Positions 13,912 through 20,675 of a DNA stretch of 20,675 nt are shown here, in pieces; positions within the stretch are counted from its first letter, which is position 1, and every line of letters starts with the position of its first letter. The stretch spans positions 1 through 20,675 of the forward strand of contig CAZKAQ010000066.1 in assembly GCA_964550655.1 (NCBI GenBank), read 5' to 3'. The position numbers were made by a program, and so were the translations under genes. The DNA is from GCA-1730015 sp964550655. GTDB taxonomy: Bacteria; Pseudomonadota; Gammaproteobacteria; Granulosicoccales; Granulosicoccaceae. Below the pieces are notes generated by a model. It was not told the origin of the DNA, did not search any database, and saw only the letters and a program-made list of their open reading frames with translations.

Positions 13912-15282
13912 TCAGTCGTCGCTGCTATTCATTTTCATTCCAAGACTCGACATCAGTGTAGAGAAGCCAGGAAACGAGGTATCGATATGTTGGGTATCTT
14001 TTACAAGGATTGACTCTGAAGAACACAAAGCTGCAACACAAAACGACATCGCAATCCGATGATCAAAGTGCGTTTCCACTACTCCACCACGAATTTGAGA
14101 TTGATTAATGATCATTCCATCTTCTGTGGCAGTTGCATCTACGCCGATGTTGCGTAAGCCTTCAGCCATTGCTGCAATACGGTCACTCTCTTTTACTCTG
14201 AGTTCTTCCGCTCCGGTGACGCGGGTGGTGCCGCTTGCGACAGCAGCTGCAACAAAAACCACGGGCAGTTCATCAATGGCCAGCGGCACCAGATGCTCAG
14301 GCACATCAATGCCCTTGAGTTTCGCACTTTTGACACGGATATCTGCAATTGGCTCATCACCCGATTTTGTTTCGTTCTGAAGCGTAATATCTGCTCCCAT
14401 CAAGCGCAGAATATCGATGATGCCTGTACGCGTCGGATTCACACCAACACCTTTAATAGTGACATCGGAGTTTTCTGCAATGCTTGCTGCAACCATTAAA
14501 AACGCAGCCGATGATATATCTGCGGGTATCTTGAGATCGCAGGCTTTTAAAGTGCCATGCCCTTCAAGCGAGATATGATTGCCTTCTGTGTTTACCTGAT
14601 AATCAAATGAACGCAACATACGCTCTGTATGATCGCGTGTGGGTGCGGGCTCGGTGATACTGGTTACACCTTTGGCATACAAACCAGCCAGTAGTACACA
14701 GGATTTAACCTGCGCACTGGCAACCGGCAGATCATAGTGGATTGCAGACAATCCGCCTTCAGATGGCACGACCGTCAGTGGTGGCTTGCCCTGCTCATCA
14801 CCCTTTATATTGGCATTCATGGCGGTAAGTGGCTTGATGACGCGTCCCATGGGCCGCCGCGATAAAGATTCATCACCGGTGATTCTTGAAGTAAACGATT
14901 GTGCTGCAAGTATCCCCGAAATCAGTCGCATACCCGTGCCTGCATTACCCATATAGATATCACCGGATGGCGGCTTTAATCCGTAAAGCCCGACGCCTTT
15001 TATACGCAACGAGGTGTCACCGGTGCGTTGAATGTCAACCCCCATATCCTGAAATGCTTTTACTGTGTTTAAGCTGTCTTCTCCGGTTAAAAATCCTGAG
15101 ATGTCAGATTCACCTTCAGCCAGAGAGGCAAAGATGACAGAGCGATGTGAACAGGACTTGTCGCCTGGCACTGTCACCACCCCATTGATGCTGCCGCCTG
15201 CCTCAACCTGCGTATCTATACCGGCCGGGGCATTTGAATGGCCGTTGTTTTGGTTTCTGCTTTTTGGGTTATGACTCTTCAT
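13912..15282 (-). CDS. aroA: 3-phosphoshikimate 1-carboxyvinyltransferase (EPSP synthase)
   Basis: Joins phosphoenolpyruvate to shikimate 3-phosphate in the aromatic amino acid pathway. It carries the four motifs used to define class II EPSP synthases: G-D-K-S-C-S (40-45), S-A-Q-V-K, R-D-H-T-E and N-P-T-R. The PEP-site motif is G-N-A-G-T-G-M-R (112-119); Gly115 stands where the well-known tolerant Agrobacterium CP4 enzyme has alanine, so inhibitor tolerance cannot be assumed. About 24 Asn/Ser-rich residues precede the conserved domain. No strong ribosome-binding site marks the start, so a downstream start is possible. It begins 20 bases after the tyrA stop. In Pseudomonas and relatives these two genes are fused; here they are separate. 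Confidence 0.96.
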   Translation of the reverse strand: MKSHNPKSRNQNNGHSNAPAGIDTQVEAGGSINGVVTVPGDKSCSHRSVIFASLAEGESDISGFLTGEDSLNTVKAFQDMGVDIQRTGDTSLRIKGVGLYGLKPPSGDIYMGNAGTGMRLISGILAAQSFTSRITGDESLSRRPMGRVIKPLTAMNANIKGDEQGKPPLTVVPSEGGLSAIHYDLPVASAQVKSCVLLAGLYAKGVTSITEPAPTRDHTERMLRSFDYQVNTEGNHISLEGHGTLKACDLKIPADISSAAFLMVAASIAENSDVTIKGVGVNPTRTGIIDILRLMGADITLQNETKSGDEPIADIRVKSAKLKGIDVPEHLVPLAIDELPVVFVAAAVASGTTRVTGAEELRVKESDRIAAMAEGLRNIGVDATATEDGMIINQSQIRGGVVETHFDHRIAMSFCVAALCSSESILVKDTQHIDTSFPGFSTLMSSLGMKMNSSDD

Positions 15283-15302
15283 TGAGGTATTAAAAAAGTT
15301 CT

Positions 15303-16181
15303 CTATTCGGATCTATCTTTTGCAACAGGCAACACTTTGGTATCACGGGTTTGCTTTGCGGTGATGAAGAGTTGCTCAAGCGTGTCTCCATCTTTCTCAT
15401 CTATTGCAGCAACCAGTGTATCAAGACCACCGCGGAAGTTTTCAAGCGTTGACAATAAAGCCTCACGATTAAAAAGACATATATCCCTCCACATGACCGG
15501 ATCACTTGACGCTATTCTGGTGTAGTCAGCAAAGCCTCCACCGGTATGCCGGAGTATCGGCGTTTGTTTGTCCATGCGGGATAAGGTTTCCACCAGACTA
15601 AACGCGAGCATATGGGGTAAGTGGCTGGTTGCTGCAAACACAGCATCGTGATATGCGGGATCCATATGCTCAACAACTGCTCCTGCAGCTTGCCACAGCT
15701 GTGCAACAGTATCTGTTGCTGTGACAGAAGTTTCAGCAACCGGCGTGAGAATCAATCGCTTACCACGATAGAGTGACGCAAACCCCGCTTCAACACCACT
15801 GTGCTCGGTGCCTGCGATCGGATGTGCCGGTACAAAGTTTTCAAAGTACGGCAACCGCGCACGGGCGGATTCGATAACACTTTGCTTCACACTGCCGGCG
15901 TCAGTAACGATTGTTTCGGGGCGCAGAGACGCTGCCATCTGCTGCAGCACTGCGTCTACTGCTCCCACCGGTGTGGCAAGCAATACCAGTTCAGTCTCTG
16001 CCACAGCATCGGCAACAGACCGTTGCGAGCTATCGACGATACCTCTGTCAATTGCACGTTCAAGACTCTGCTGGTTACGTCCAACACCGACAAAGTGCGC
16101 ATTGTGACCGGCTTCACGCAGCGCGAGAGCAAAAGAGCCCCCGATCAGCCCTACGCCAACGATGGTTATGTGTTGAGTCAT
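15303..16181 (-). CDS. tyrA: Prephenate dehydrogenase
   Basis: Oxidises prephenate to 4-hydroxyphenylpyruvate for tyrosine synthesis. The NAD-binding loop G-V-G-L-I-G (9-14) opens a Rossmann domain. A-H-P-I-A-G-T-E-H-S-G (119-129) carries conserved histidines at the active site, and S-H-L-P-H marks the dimerisation/catalytic domain. At 292 residues it is a monofunctional enzyme without a chorismate mutase or ACT domain. Some family members prefer arogenate, which cannot be excluded. It is the first gene of the minus-strand core run and is divergent from the OmpA-family gene; no hisC or pheA is next to it. Confidence 0.94.
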   Translation of the reverse strand: MTQHITIVGVGLIGGSFALALREAGHNAHFVGVGRNQQSLERAIDRGIVDSSQRSVADAVAETELVLLATPVGAVDAVLQQMAASLRPETIVTDAGSVKQSVIESARARLPYFENFVPAHPIAGTEHSGVEAGFASLYRGKRLILTPVAETSVTATDTVAQLWQAAGAVVEHMDPAYHDAVFAATSHLPHMLAFSLVETLSRMDKQTPILRHTGGGFADYTRIASSDPVMWRDICLFNREALLSTLENFRGGLDTLVAAIDEKDGDTLEQLFITAKQTRDTKVLPVAKDRSE

Positions 16182-16241
16182 TAGTGATCTGGAAAGCAGC
16201 GAACACGCCTAGTTTACAGGTAACCGACAAACTTTGCCGAG

Positions 16242-18116
16242 ATGGACATGTGTGGAAATTGTGAAATACGGCAATTCCAATGGCTCACTAACTGCAGCGA
16301 ATCTCTTGCTGGAATATGCAACGAATACCAGTTACACCCGATGAATTTAAAAACAACGCTCACGGAATTCCCAGCCATGCAATTGGACTCAAAAAAATCT
16401 CGTATCACCACGACATCTGCATCACAAGTGCAGGCGAAATGGATTGCCATGGCTCTGCCATTGGCAATTACGATCGGCTGTGCCGGACCAATCATCGACT
16501 ACACAGTAAGCGATGCCGAATACACAGCGCTTACAACGCCCGCTCCCGCAGCTCCGGTTGCTGAAACGGCAGTTGAATCCCTGGCTCAGGCAACGACCGA
16601 CGAGCCGGTATTGGCGGCTGCCACACCGGCAGCAGAGAGTCCCGCTTCGGTTGCCGAAGAAAAACCTGCGATCATCCCTGCAGAAACGAAAGCTACAGAG
16701 GTGATGTTTACTGAAAAGACTATGGCGGCTAAAGANNNNNNNNNNNNNNNNNNNNNNNNNNNNNNNNNNNNNNNNNNNNNNNNNNNNNNNNNNNNNNNNN
16801 NNNNNNNNNNNNNNNNNNNNNNNNNNNNNNNNNNNATGGCGGCTAAAGAGGCAATGATAGCTAAAGAAGCAATGTTGGCTGAAGAGGCAGCGGCCGCCAA
16901 AGAGGCAATGCTGGCTGAAGAGACAGCGGCCAAATTGGCAATGCTGGCCGAAGAGACAGCGGCCGCCAAAGAGTTAGCCATAGTTGAGTCGGAATTGACG
17001 GAACAAAAAGTAGCGGAGCTTAATACCAAGGTGGCACAACTCGAAGCAAATCAGCTGGAAGCACTGGCCGCTGCCTCGCAAGAACCTGAGCTCGGAGCCG
17101 CTATCAGCATCGATCGCCTCGGCTTCTCACCGTCTGTCTATACCACAGCAGGCATTGGTGTCAGCAGATCAGACCCGAATACAAGTGCTGTAGCGGGTTT
17201 CAGCACAGACGACAAAATCGAAGCAGCAGGCCAGGTAGCAGTCGGTGTCGATGTCGCAAGATTTCTGTCTTTTGAAGCGCACAGCGCCGACTTAGGCAGC
17301 TCAAGCCTGTCTCCTGAAGGTCGCATTAATACCCACGTGCAAGGCGTCAGTGCATTGATCTATGCCGGTCGTAATACAGATCGATTCGGTCGTCGTGGCC
17401 TGAATGGATACGCACGTATTGGATTTAATCAAATAGAACAATCACCCATCGGCAATATTCCGTTTACTGAACGAACGTCGAACCATGCATCATTTGGAGT
17501 GGGTGCCGAGTACGTCACCCGTTCCGGATTGGGGTTTCGTGCAGATGTAGTCGCGTTTGATGACAGCGACCTGCAGTACGGTCAGTTCGGCGTACTATAC
17601 CGATTGGGCAGTAAACCCAGAATTCTGCCAAAACTGGCAGCAGACACCCCCGTTCCCACTCCCATTCCGAAGGTTGAGCAAGTATCATTCTCAGAAAGCA
17701 AGACCGGTAAATCTGCTTTTGAACCAAAACTGGCGGCAGCAAAGCCCAAAAATTCGTCGGCGGTAGAAGCCTGCTTACAACTTAACGGTGTATTGAGCAA
17801 CGTCAACTTCAGAAGAGGCTCTGCACAACTGAATCACAACTCTGCCACAGCACTTAACGAGGTAGCGAAAACGCTGGCAGCCTGCGGCAACCGACAGATT
17901 ATTATCTCAGCACATACCGACAACAATGGTCTCGCAGCTGACAACCACGAGCTTTCAAAAAAGCGTGCACGCGTCGTAGCGATACATTTAGCCGGCCGCG
18001 GAATCGACAGAAACTACATTCGCGCAGTAGCTTATGGCGAGAGCCAGCCAGTCGCTTCAAACGCTACACCTGAAGGACGAAACCGCAATCGCAGAGTCGA
18101 GCTTGAAGTTCGATAA
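16242..18116 (+). CDS. OmpA-family outer membrane protein with alanine-rich repeats, broken by a gap
   Basis: Residue numbers are from ATG 16242 and count the N run as 100 bases. A hydrophobic segment (W67-I-A-M-A-L-P-L-A-I-T-I-G-C80) looks like a signal peptide. Cys80 could be a lipidated residue, although the -3 position is Thr, unlike a good lipobox. An Ala/Pro/Glu-rich region (94-150) leads to a repeat (161-245) of A-K-E-A-M-L-A-E-E type, probably helical or coiled coil. Residues about 286-456 look like an eight-stranded barrel ending in Y-R-L. An OmpA-like peptidoglycan-binding domain (about 510-624) has Asp560 (H-T-D-N-N-G) and Arg575 (L-S-K-K-R-A) with the 15-residue spacing of E. coli OmpA. 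It probably ties outer membrane to cell wall. The true start is more likely ATG 16377 or 16341, closer to the signal; none has a clear ribosome-binding site. Confidence 0.85.
   Translation: MDMCGNCEIRQFQWLTNCSESLAGICNEYQLHPMNLKTTLTEFPAMQLDSKKSRITTTSASQVQAKWIAMALPLAITIGCAGPIIDYTVSDAEYTALTTPAPAAPVAETAVESLAQATTDEPVLAAATPAAESPASVAEEKPAIIPAETKATEVMFTEKTMAAKXXXXXXXXXXXXXXXXXXXXXXXXXXXXXXXXXXMAAKEAMIAKEAMLAEEAAAAKEAMLAEETAAKLAMLAEETAAAKELAIVESELTEQKVAELNTKVAQLEANQLEALAAASQEPELGAAISIDRLGFSPSVYTTAGIGVSRSDPNTSAVAGFSTDDKIEAAGQVAVGVDVARFLSFEAHSADLGSSSLSPEGRINTHVQGVSALIYAGRNTDRFGRRGLNGYARIGFNQIEQSPIGNIPFTERTSNHASFGVGAEYVTRSGLGFRADVVAFDDSDLQYGQFGVLYRLGSKPRILPKLAADTPVPTPIPKVEQVSFSESKTGKSAFEPKLAAAKPKNSSAVEACLQLNGVLSNVNFRRGSAQLNHNSATALNEVAKTLAACGNRQIIISAHTDNNGLAADNHELSKKRARVVAIHLAGRGIDRNYIRAVAYGESQPVASNATPEGRNRNRRVELEVR
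16722..16976 (+). repeat. In-frame tandem repeat coding for AKEAMLAEE-type units
   Basis: Short degenerate units built from ATGGCGGCTAAAGA-like and AATGCTGGCTGAAGAG-like segments repeat on both sides of the gap. They encode variants of A-K-E-A-M-L-A-E-E-(A/T)-A-A. Units differ by small substitutions (GCGGCC/GCTAAA) and the frame is kept. The spacing suits a long, charged, alanine-rich helix. Because repeat and gap coincide, the true number of units is not known. Confidence 0.8.
16736..16835. other. Assembly gap of 100 N inside the repeat
   Basis: Exactly 100 N, a conventional placeholder length. The 14 bases ATGGCGGCTAAAGA occur immediately left (16722-16735) and right (16836-16849) of it, so the assembler broke in a repeat. 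The real distance is unknown, and the preserved frame across the N run may be chance. Confidence 0.97.
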
Positions 18117-18137
18117 AGACTACATGTTTTAAACCAA

Positions 18138-18165
18138 AAAAGGCACGCTCTCGGGCGTGCCTTTT
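18138..18165. terminator. Bidirectional intrinsic terminator between the OmpA gene and serA
   Basis: GGCACGC (18142-18148) pairs with GCGTGCC (18155-18161) around TCTCGG. Four A-T pairs (18138-18141 with 18162-18165) extend the stem. T-rich tracts follow on both strands, so it can end the OmpA-family message on plus and the serA message on minus, 29 bases past the serA stop. Confidence 0.88.
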
Positions 18166-18194
18166 GTCTTTTAACGATAGGGCAAGTAACCAGC

Positions 18195-19361
18195 TTAGAT
18201 TTGCCGAGCTTTAATAATACCCTCAATTTCCAGTATTGAATTGAAAGTTGATTCAGGAACCTTTTTGTTGGTATCAATCAAGGTACAGGCGACTGCACCT
18301 TTTGATTTATTAATCATGCTTTCGATATTCACCGACGACGTACCAAGCAGGTGTGAAATCTGTCCAACCATATCCGGAACATTCTTGTGAATCAGACTCA
18401 GGCGAAAGTCACTTTTACGGTTGAGCTCTATGTTTGGAAAATTAACCGAGTTACGGATATTTCCGTTTTCAAGATAGTCCTGTAACTGGTCAGCCACCAT
18501 GATCGCACAATTTTCCTCCGCCTCTGCGGTTGACGCACCAAGGTGTGGCATGGTGATTACCGATGGATGATCAATAGTTTCTCTGGTTGGAAAATCAGTA
18601 ATGTAGCTTTTTACTTTTCCGCTATCCAATGCCTCTAACACAGCCTGATCTTCAACAATACCGGATCTTGCAAAGTTAAGGATAACCACACCCTGCGGCA
18701 TTGCAGCGAGGCTCGTTGCATCAATTAAGCTTCTTGTCGCATCAATCAGTGGCACATGTACTGTGATAAACTCGCTGTTTTCAAACACAGCTTCTGCACT
18801 GCTCGCCTGCTCAACATTGCGATTTAAATTCCAGGCGTTGGCAATCGTCACACCTGGATCAAAGCCTGTTACTTTCATGCCCAACTCGGCCGCAGCATTG
18901 GCAACTTCAACGCCAATGGCACCAAGGCCAATAACACCCAGCGTTCTTCCAGGCAACTCAGTACCGACAAATTTTTTCTTGCCGCCCTCTACTTCTTTAT
19001 CGAGCGCTGCACCACTGGACTCAAGACCACGTGTATAGGTCACTGCATCATAGAGATTACGCGAAGCCATGAAGAGGCTGGCAATCACCAGTTCTTTCAC
19101 CGCATTGGCATTGGCGCCCGGGGCGTTGAATACCGGCACGCCCATCTCGGTGAGGCGCTCGACCGGGATATTATTTACACCGGCACCCGCACGGCCGATT
19201 GCCTTGAGTCGGGTGTCAAAAGCCATCTCGTGAATCTTTTTCGATCGCAGCATGATGGCATCAGGTTCGCTGGTGTCAGAACTGACGCCGAATTTCGACG
19301 AATCAAAACGTTGCAGGCCAATGGAGGAAATATTGTCAATGGTTTGAATCTGGTGAAGCAT
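18195..19361 (-). CDS. serA: D-3-phosphoglycerate dehydrogenase
   Basis: First step of serine synthesis: oxidises 3-phosphoglycerate to 3-phosphohydroxypyruvate with NAD. The Rossmann loop is G-L-G-A-I-G (145-150). R57-A-G-A-G-V-N-N matches the substrate-binding segment. Arg232 (A-R-S-G), a Glu near 261 and His273 (M-P-H-L-G-A-S-T) fit the R/E/H catalytic set of 2-hydroxyacid dehydrogenases. A C-terminal ACT domain (about 320-388) suggests serine feedback. At 388 residues it belongs to the shorter SerA type. The gene has a long leader with a strong structure. No good Shine-Dalgarno site is seen, only a weak GGA about seven bases before the ATG. Confidence 0.93.
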   Translation of the reverse strand: MLHQIQTIDNISSIGLQRFDSSKFGVSSDTSEPDAIMLRSKKIHEMAFDTRLKAIGRAGAGVNNIPVERLTEMGVPVFNAPGANANAVKELVIASLFMASRNLYDAVTYTRGLESSGAALDKEVEGGKKKFVGTELPGRTLGVIGLGAIGVEVANAAAELGMKVTGFDPGVTIANAWNLNRNVEQASSAEAVFENSEFITVHVPLIDATRSLIDATSLAAMPQGVVILNFARSGIVEDQAVLEALDSGKVKSYITDFPTRETIDHPSVITMPHLGASTAEAEENCAIMVADQLQDYLENGNIRNSVNFPNIELNRKSDFRLSLIHKNVPDMVGQISHLLGTSSVNIESMINKSKGAVACTLIDTNKKVPESTFNSILEIEGIIKARQI

Positions 19362-19407
19362 AGGGGTCCGTTAGAGTTTAAAGAAGAAAAAGCTTAGGCC
19401 AAAGGTG

Positions 19408-19457
19408 GACGCCGGGACCTGCGTTGTGCAAACGACAGGTGACATCCCGGAAGCGTC
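19408..19457 (-). promoter_or_regulatory. Structured leader element upstream of serA
   Basis: One side of the stem, 19408-19425 (CGTC partner, TCCCGG partner, CAGG partner, AACG partner), is unbroken. It pairs with four blocks on the other side: 19431-19434, 19436-19439, 19445-19450 and 19454-19457. These are separated by bulges of 1, 5 and 3 bases, and the loop is 5 bases. In serA mRNA sense it reads GACG-cuu-CCGGGA-uguca-CCUG-u-CGUU, loop, then an unbroken return strand: 18 pairs in all. It ends about 46 bases before the serA ATG. No known riboswitch is recognised. Confidence 0.55.
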
Positions 19458-19493
19458 TAATGATATGAAAAGCGGTAACCAAAGCGGCCGCCA

Positions 19494-19522
19494 ATTGTGC
19501 ATTAGCGACTTATGCTTGTCTA
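19494..19522 (-). promoter_or_regulatory. Candidate serA promoter
   Basis: On the minus strand, TAGACA (19522-19517), a 17-base spacer and CACAAT (19499-19494) fit a moderate sigma-70 promoter. Transcription from it would include the leader hairpin and give a leader of roughly 125 bases. Confidence 0.35.
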
Positions 19523-19593
19523 GAGAAATTTATCTAACGGAACCTGCCGGATATCGCTAAAACAGATCGAATGTCGAGTGATTTGGAAACTGA

Positions 19594-20499
19594 ATGAATG
19601 TAACAAGGCGCGAACTTAGGCTAAGCATTTTTATCGCTCTGAGCGGCGTGATGATGCTTACGGTAATGGACGCAGTAGCCAAACATCTGGTCAGCGGCGA
19701 AATATCATTGGTACAGATTCTGGCCATTAGAAGCCTTATCATCGTACTGATAATAATCCTCGCAATGAGCGCACGCGGCAAGATCAAAACACTCGCACCC
19801 GTTCACTGGCGGGGACAAATTATTCGCGGTTTGATTGGTCTCTTCGCACCCGTGTGCTTTTTCTCAGCACTGATCTGGCTACCTCTGACAAACGCAACAG
19901 TTGTAAGCTACACCGCCATCTTTGCAACGACAGCGTTATCTGCGTGGCTTTTAAAAGAACAAGTCGGTCGCTGGCGCTGGAGCGCCATTGTACTGGGCTA
20001 CATCGGTGTGGCTATAGCCTTGCAACCCACCGGCGAGGGAAGCCTCATCGGTTATGTGCTGGTTTTACTGGCCAGCTTGTCCTACGCATTAATCGCAGTT
20101 CTCGGTAAACGCCTGAGCAGTACGGAAACATCAGTATCACTGGTACTGTTCTATAACCTGATCCTCGGTATCGCGTGTGCCCTGTTTCTGCCATGGATGT
20201 GGCAGTCTTTGACAACTGTCGCTCTGGCCGGTATCGCTCTGTTTGCCCTGATGGGTGTGACAGGCCAGTGGCTTATGACCGAAGCCTATCGACGCCTTGA
20301 CGGGTCAGTGGTAGCCCCATTGGAATACACATCTTTGTTGTGGGCTGTCATGTTGGATATCGTTATCTTTAACACCACACCAGCCTTACGAGTTTTTACC
20401 GGCGCTGCTGTTATTATCTGCGCCAGTCTGATTGTCATTGTTCGTGAGCGCAGACAACAGATTAAAAGAAGCAAAGTAATCCCACGGGAAACGCCTTAG
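19594..20499 (+). CDS. EamA/DMT-family membrane transporter
   Basis: A 301-residue inner-membrane protein of the drug/metabolite transporter superfamily with about ten hydrophobic helices in two EamA repeats (about 10-135 and 145-285). Typical features are D27-A-V-A-K-H in the first helix, an A-I-R-S segment (44-47), a hydrophilic L-K-E-Q-V-G-R-W loop between helices 4 and 5, and the second-half segment Y-T-S-L-L-W-A. Members export amino acids, metabolites or nucleotide sugars, and the substrate cannot be predicted. GGA lies seven bases before the ATG. It is divergent from serA, which might hint at amino-acid export, but only by position. Confidence 0.88.
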   Translation: MNVTRRELRLSIFIALSGVMMLTVMDAVAKHLVSGEISLVQILAIRSLIIVLIIILAMSARGKIKTLAPVHWRGQIIRGLIGLFAPVCFFSALIWLPLTNATVVSYTAIFATTALSAWLLKEQVGRWRWSAIVLGYIGVAIALQPTGEGSLIGYVLVLLASLSYALIAVLGKRLSSTETSVSLVLFYNLILGIACALFLPWMWQSLTTVALAGIALFALMGVTGQWLMTEAYRRLDGSVVAPLEYTSLLWAVMLDIVIFNTTPALRVFTGAAVIICASLIVIVRERRQQIKRSKVIPRETP

Positions 20500-20675
20500 C
20501 GGTATGCTTGACCCGATCTTCTTCGATTCAGGCCAGGTTTTCAGGCTGCATTAATAAAACGATCGCAAAAGCCTTTGGAGATATCTCACGTCAGCTGGTA
20601 CTTATATATTAAGCTCAACTGCTAGGAGTCTGCGCGGCAGAACCTCTGCTACTGCGAACGCGCCCTGACGGTGCG

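Noticed and set aside
16736..16835. The N run as true coding sequence of 33 codons
   Set aside because: Exactly 100 N is a placeholder; nothing can be said about the missing bases.
1..20675. CRISPR arrays, tRNA or rRNA genes, phage genes
   Set aside because: No regularly spaced repeats, tRNA-like cloverleaf, rRNA motif or phage structural gene was seen on either strand. A tRNA-Sec was looked for near the selenoprotein and not found.
20500..20675. A possible promoter or gene start at the right edge (TTATATATTAAG near 20602)
   Set aside because: The -10-like sequence has no -35 at a workable distance, and no reading frame with family features starts before the window ends.

Overview
The window looks like a scaffold from a gammaproteobacterium of moderate GC content. 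The minus strand carries the chromosomal block tyrA-aroA-cmk-rpsA-ihfB-(lapA slot)-lapB-pyrF, an arrangement typical of that class. The genetic code looks standard: TGA ends aroA, ihfB and lapB. A run of exactly 100 N (16736-16835) shows a scaffolded assembly. I cannot place the organism below class.

Layout. 1-50 is the end of a small mobile repeat. 293-2304 (+) holds the most notable locus: a peroxiredoxin-like gene whose frame is crossed by a UGA exactly at the catalytic cysteine (428-430), followed by a membrane protein with three haem c sites. I read the first as a selenoprotein (F-U-P-Y-C); a normal gene caller sees only its 3' part. A terminator follows at 2332-2386. 2407-7833 (-) is accessory: a DUF1330 protein, a MazF toxin with a ribbon-helix-helix antitoxin (own promoter and palindrome), a HerA-like ATPase, a cysteine-rich DUF6151-like protein and L-threonine aldolase. 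7929-16181 (-) is core: a phosphoribosyltransferase, pyrF, lapB, ihfB, rpsA, cmk, aroA and tyrA. A 237-bp element with 18-bp terminal inverted repeats and a 4-bp target duplication sits between ihfB and lapB, where lapA is usually found, and no lapA is present. 16242-18116 (+) is an OmpA-family envelope protein with an alanine-rich repeat broken by the assembly gap. serA (-) converges on it across a bidirectional terminator and has a structured leader. 19594-20499 (+) is an EamA-type transporter. In 51-234 and 20500-20675 I found no gene.

Function. aroA and tyrA supply aromatic amino acids and serA supplies serine; ltaE cleaves threonine and allo-threonine to glycine. pyrF makes UMP and the neighbouring phosphoribosyltransferase probably salvages a base. 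rpsA, ihfB, cmk and lapB are housekeeping genes for translation, nucleoid structure, CMP phosphorylation and LPS control. The selenoprotein and multihaem cytochrome may form a small redox unit, but this rests on adjacency only.
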